Shown here: positions 61,588 through 64,000 of the stretch, piece by piece
How the letters are laid out: each line of letters opens with the position of its first letter
Position numbering within the stretch: the first letter of the stretch is position 1
NCBI RefSeq assembly: GCF_000699445.3
Contig: NC_067198.1
Span: 31,958,536 to 32,022,535, forward strand
DNA: 64,000 nt
Reading direction: 5' to 3'
Source: Schistosoma haematobium
Taxonomy: Eukaryota > Platyhelminthes > Trematoda > Strigeidida > Schistosomatidae
Made by a program: the position numbers and the translations under genes
Notes under the pieces: model-generated
Told to the model about the DNA's origin: nothing
Databases searched by the model: none
What the model saw: only the letters and a program-made list of their open reading frames with translations

Positions 61588-61660
61588 TTCAAGTTTCTGT
61601 TTCGTACAGTAGACCTGTTTTACCATTTGTATTGAAAACTCTGAATTTGGTTTTGAGTGA
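61588..61660 (-). mobile_element. RTE-like fragment C, upstream part
   Basis: Minus strand KFRVFNTNGKTGLLYETET, then a stop and RT, corresponds to VRIFNTNVKTVLL-AE-WRT of the RTE protein. This is the sequence immediately before the part found at 56796-56390. Further upstream (to 61855) the open frame is weakly RTE-like at best. Confidence 0.7.
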
Positions 61661-62058
61661 CAGTTCTTTTCGGTCCCCATTGATAGAAGTCGTAGGAATT
61701 GTTGAATAAATTTTGTTCTTGTATAGTGCGAATTCTATATATCGAAGATTTGAGTACACACAACCAAAATGTCGGTCAAATACAATTCCAGGAACCGGGT
61801 GAGTCCGTTCCATTTCCAGTGAGTATATTCTAGATAATACAGAGTCTGTATCCAATACACAGTCTAACAGACATACAATGAATATAAGGATAGGACGTAC
61901 AGCCGATTATGGAAACTTAGCTTCTAATTTCAGCTGTGGCGGTTGTGGTGTTTGTGTGAACTAATGATTCCTATGTACTTGACGACTACCTGATTTGGAA
62001 TTCCAAAGACGATACGTTCGTTTGGGGATTCCTGGTTCGTATAATAATTCAAATACTT

Positions 62059-62361
62059 CTAATCATCACATTTAGAGCATTTAGCATTGTGAAACACGGA
62101 TGAATTGCATGAATGGGATTTGCCACAAGACAAACATATATCAAACTTGTGCTCATCTTCGTGACCCGCTTCGCAACTCCTCAATGAGTTGTTATCTGCA
62201 TAACCTTGAGTACGCATTGGATGGGGATGACGTAGTGACGTAGTAGAATCTTTGATATCTTGACGAATCGTTTTACGAAATTTTCCTCCTACACAACATT
62301 CGAAGTTTGTACACTTTATATGGTCTAGTACTAGTTCCTCCAAAGTTGCATAAAGGAGCAA
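62059..62361 (-). mobile_element. Gag-like zinc-knuckle fragment of an LTR retrotransposon
   Basis: A 100-codon minus-strand frame with HEDEHKFDICLSCGKSHSCN and VFHNAKCSKCDD, resembling the paired CCHC knuckles near the end of Gag in Gypsy-type elements (CLSCGKSH...C.F.NAKC.KC). The second knuckle is incomplete. There is no protease or RT nearby on this strand, so it is an isolated relic. Confidence 0.55.
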
Positions 62362-62829
62362 AATAGACTGTGGATAACCTATCCGATAAGTGTGAAGAGA
62401 TGAGCCACAATTTAATCATTCTTAACATCTTTCCTGATCATACTCCAGACTTCAAACCTTTCCATGTAATCTTCAAAAACTTCAGAAATGGAATTTTATT
62501 CAACCGTCCAATCACAGGCTCTATAGCGACGTCAAAATGTCTATTAGAAATACTCTAATTATTGTAACAACTAGGAATTCTCAAAATAGTGAAAATTCAG
62601 ACAGGGATAGGTGAGCATCAATGGACATGTTATATTTGGAATTCGAAATAAGCGGGCAATCAAGTATGAAATAACAATAATTTATACAAACACTGAACCA
62701 TGATTTTCCTATCTTTGGTATAGGTCTATTAGAACAGTACTCATAACGAAGTAGACCATAATTCTACAGAAGTGCTGATATTACATCATCTGATAGAAAA
62801 TTCTAGTAATATTTTTCTTAGTGCGAGGA

Positions 62830-63262
62830 GTGGAACTACAGACGTAAAAGATTTGGTGTTAGTTTTCGAACTTTCATAGAATTTGCTCTCGGATGATCAT
62901 TACTAGATGGGAGGAAGGAGTAGGAAATGTTAATAGCAAGATCATCGTTCAGTATACTATAAGCCAGTAATAGATCACCCATTGACCTGCAGTAAGATAA
63001 CAGAAATAGGTTGAAGCCTTTCATTATGTCTTCACACGGTAGGCCAGAGAGATGTATTATCGTTTTGGTCCCTCATCGATGAACTTGTTCAGTCTTATCC
63101 AACTCACGATTGAGATAAGGACTCGTTGCTTGAATCCTATATTCTAAATAAGGCCTCATAAAACTTTGGTGTATTACTCTGAATGTTTCTTCTTTCAAGT
63201 AAGGAAATGACTTACGAGTAGCACATAAGATCCTGAAACCTTTGGCAGTTCCAGCTCTATAG
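62830..63262 (-). mobile_element. Older CR1-like fragment (C-terminal RT region)
   Basis: Minus strand: ILCATRKSFPYLKEETFRVI, HQSFMRPYLEYRIQATSPYL and RSMGDLLLAYSILN match [35 protein letters not shown] and [15 protein letters not shown] of the element at 56802-61582, with many substitutions and stops. A distinct, much older copy. Confidence 0.72.
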
Positions 63263-63583
63263 GTAGTCGTAGTTTTAAGTTCGTTGCTCAGATCCTATTA
63301 GCTCATTACTTCAGGCAACACGATTTCAGCTAATGTGTAGTAATATGAATCGTCTCAGTTATTTGTTTGTATCACTACTCCCTTGCTAGAATTAACTTCG
63401 AATGACCATCAAAACATCCATTTGACCTATTAGTTTGAGTCATCCTATAATACTATCTTATCCGACATACGTAGTATTGTTCCCCAAATCTTGATGTCAT
63501 ATTCCAAAAGCGGAAAAGACAAATTTCCTTCATTCCGCGAGTCATCTACATACAGTAAGAAAGGAGGGAGCCGATAATTATAC

Positions 63584-63938
63584 TGTAGTGACCTACTTTA
63601 CGGAGAGAACGCGATTGGTGTAATGGAAATATTTATTATTATAGCCAACATTACCAATGAATGTTTTATTGTGCCTTCTTGTTTAATTGTACCAAAACAC
63701 ATACTTTTCCGTTGTTTGTAACCTTGAACACATTCACGTACGCACGGCACTCTGCCTGTAAACTTTGAAACGATCTCGGTATTATTTCGATATCAAGAGA
63801 TCGACAACAAGTACATATTATTTACAATCAAAAACTGCCTTCTATTATTTGTCCTAAGGAGGGATTTATCCTGATAACTGGCATGTAATCGATCTGTATT
63901 GATGTTCATGGTCAACTGCGACTCAGCACAATTATAGT
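63584..63938 (+). mobile_element. Diverged LTR copy related to 55931-56280
   Basis: Begins TGTAGTGA like the solo LTR. Shares GAGAACGCGATTGGTGTAAT (versus AGAACGCGATTAGTTTAAT), TTATTATTATAGCCAA, GATATCAAGAGATCG and TTCATGGTCAACTGCGACTC. The polyadenylation block is decayed and the right end (ATTATAG) no longer shows CTACA. It may be a solo LTR or the 5' LTR of an element continuing to the right of the window. Confidence 0.65.
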
Positions 63939-64000
63939 ACCTTGGGAAAATTGACTTTAAAAAGAATCTCAGGTTGATAAAGCCATTTTTAATCGTGCCC

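Overview
The window looks like nuclear DNA of a blood fluke (genus Schistosoma; species not resolvable by eye). It is AT-rich and intron-rich. Its repeats match known schistosome classes: tRNA-derived SINEs carrying hammerhead ribozymes (the Sm-alpha type), CR1-like and RTE-like non-LTR retrotransposons, a Penelope-like element, a Merlin DNA transposon with related MITEs, and LTR fragments. There is no bacterial operon structure, CRISPR array or rRNA gene.

Left half (492-31037, + strand): the 3' two thirds of one large gene, the GCN1 orthologue (ribosome-associated HEAT-repeat activator of the eIF2alpha kinase GCN2). I place 24 exons, all with GT-AG boundaries and compatible phases. They give about 1,980 residues ending at a TGA at 31035-31037. 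The N-terminal part (roughly the first 1,100 residues by comparison with vertebrate GCN1) lies left of the window. Introns run from 170 bp to 2.9 kb and hold microsatellites, SINE pieces, an LTR-like fragment and a decayed Penelope-like element (11.4-12.2 kb). The fluke protein carries a 64-residue strongly acidic insert in the C-terminal region that in yeast contacts GCN2.

Middle (31.0-35.3 kb): a spacer with a 44-bp-arm foldback element, then a two-exon minus-strand gene (35250-33853, 436 aa) for an EGR-type three-C2H2 zinc-finger transcription factor. Its DNA-contacting residues match those of vertebrate EGR1.

Right half (35.3-64 kb): mostly gene-poor, repeat-built DNA. Notable items are two Merlin-related MITEs (about 38.4 and 45.9 kb), decayed RTE reverse transcriptase pieces (44.5-45.6 kb), a cluster of SINEs (46.5-49.1 kb) that includes an apparently intact minimal hammerhead ribozyme at 48228-48273 (minus), and a Merlin copy with terminal inverted repeats and a perfect 8-bp target duplication (49701-50445). 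Further right are a 350-bp solo LTR with a 4-bp target duplication (55931-56280) and a near full-length CR1-like retrotransposon (about 56802-61582, minus) inserted into an older RTE copy. Older CR1, gag-knuckle and LTR relics follow to the end.

The two host genes show no obvious functional link. The most interesting material is the ribozyme-bearing SINE set, the Merlin/MITE relationship, the nested retrotransposon insertion and the GCN1 acidic insert.
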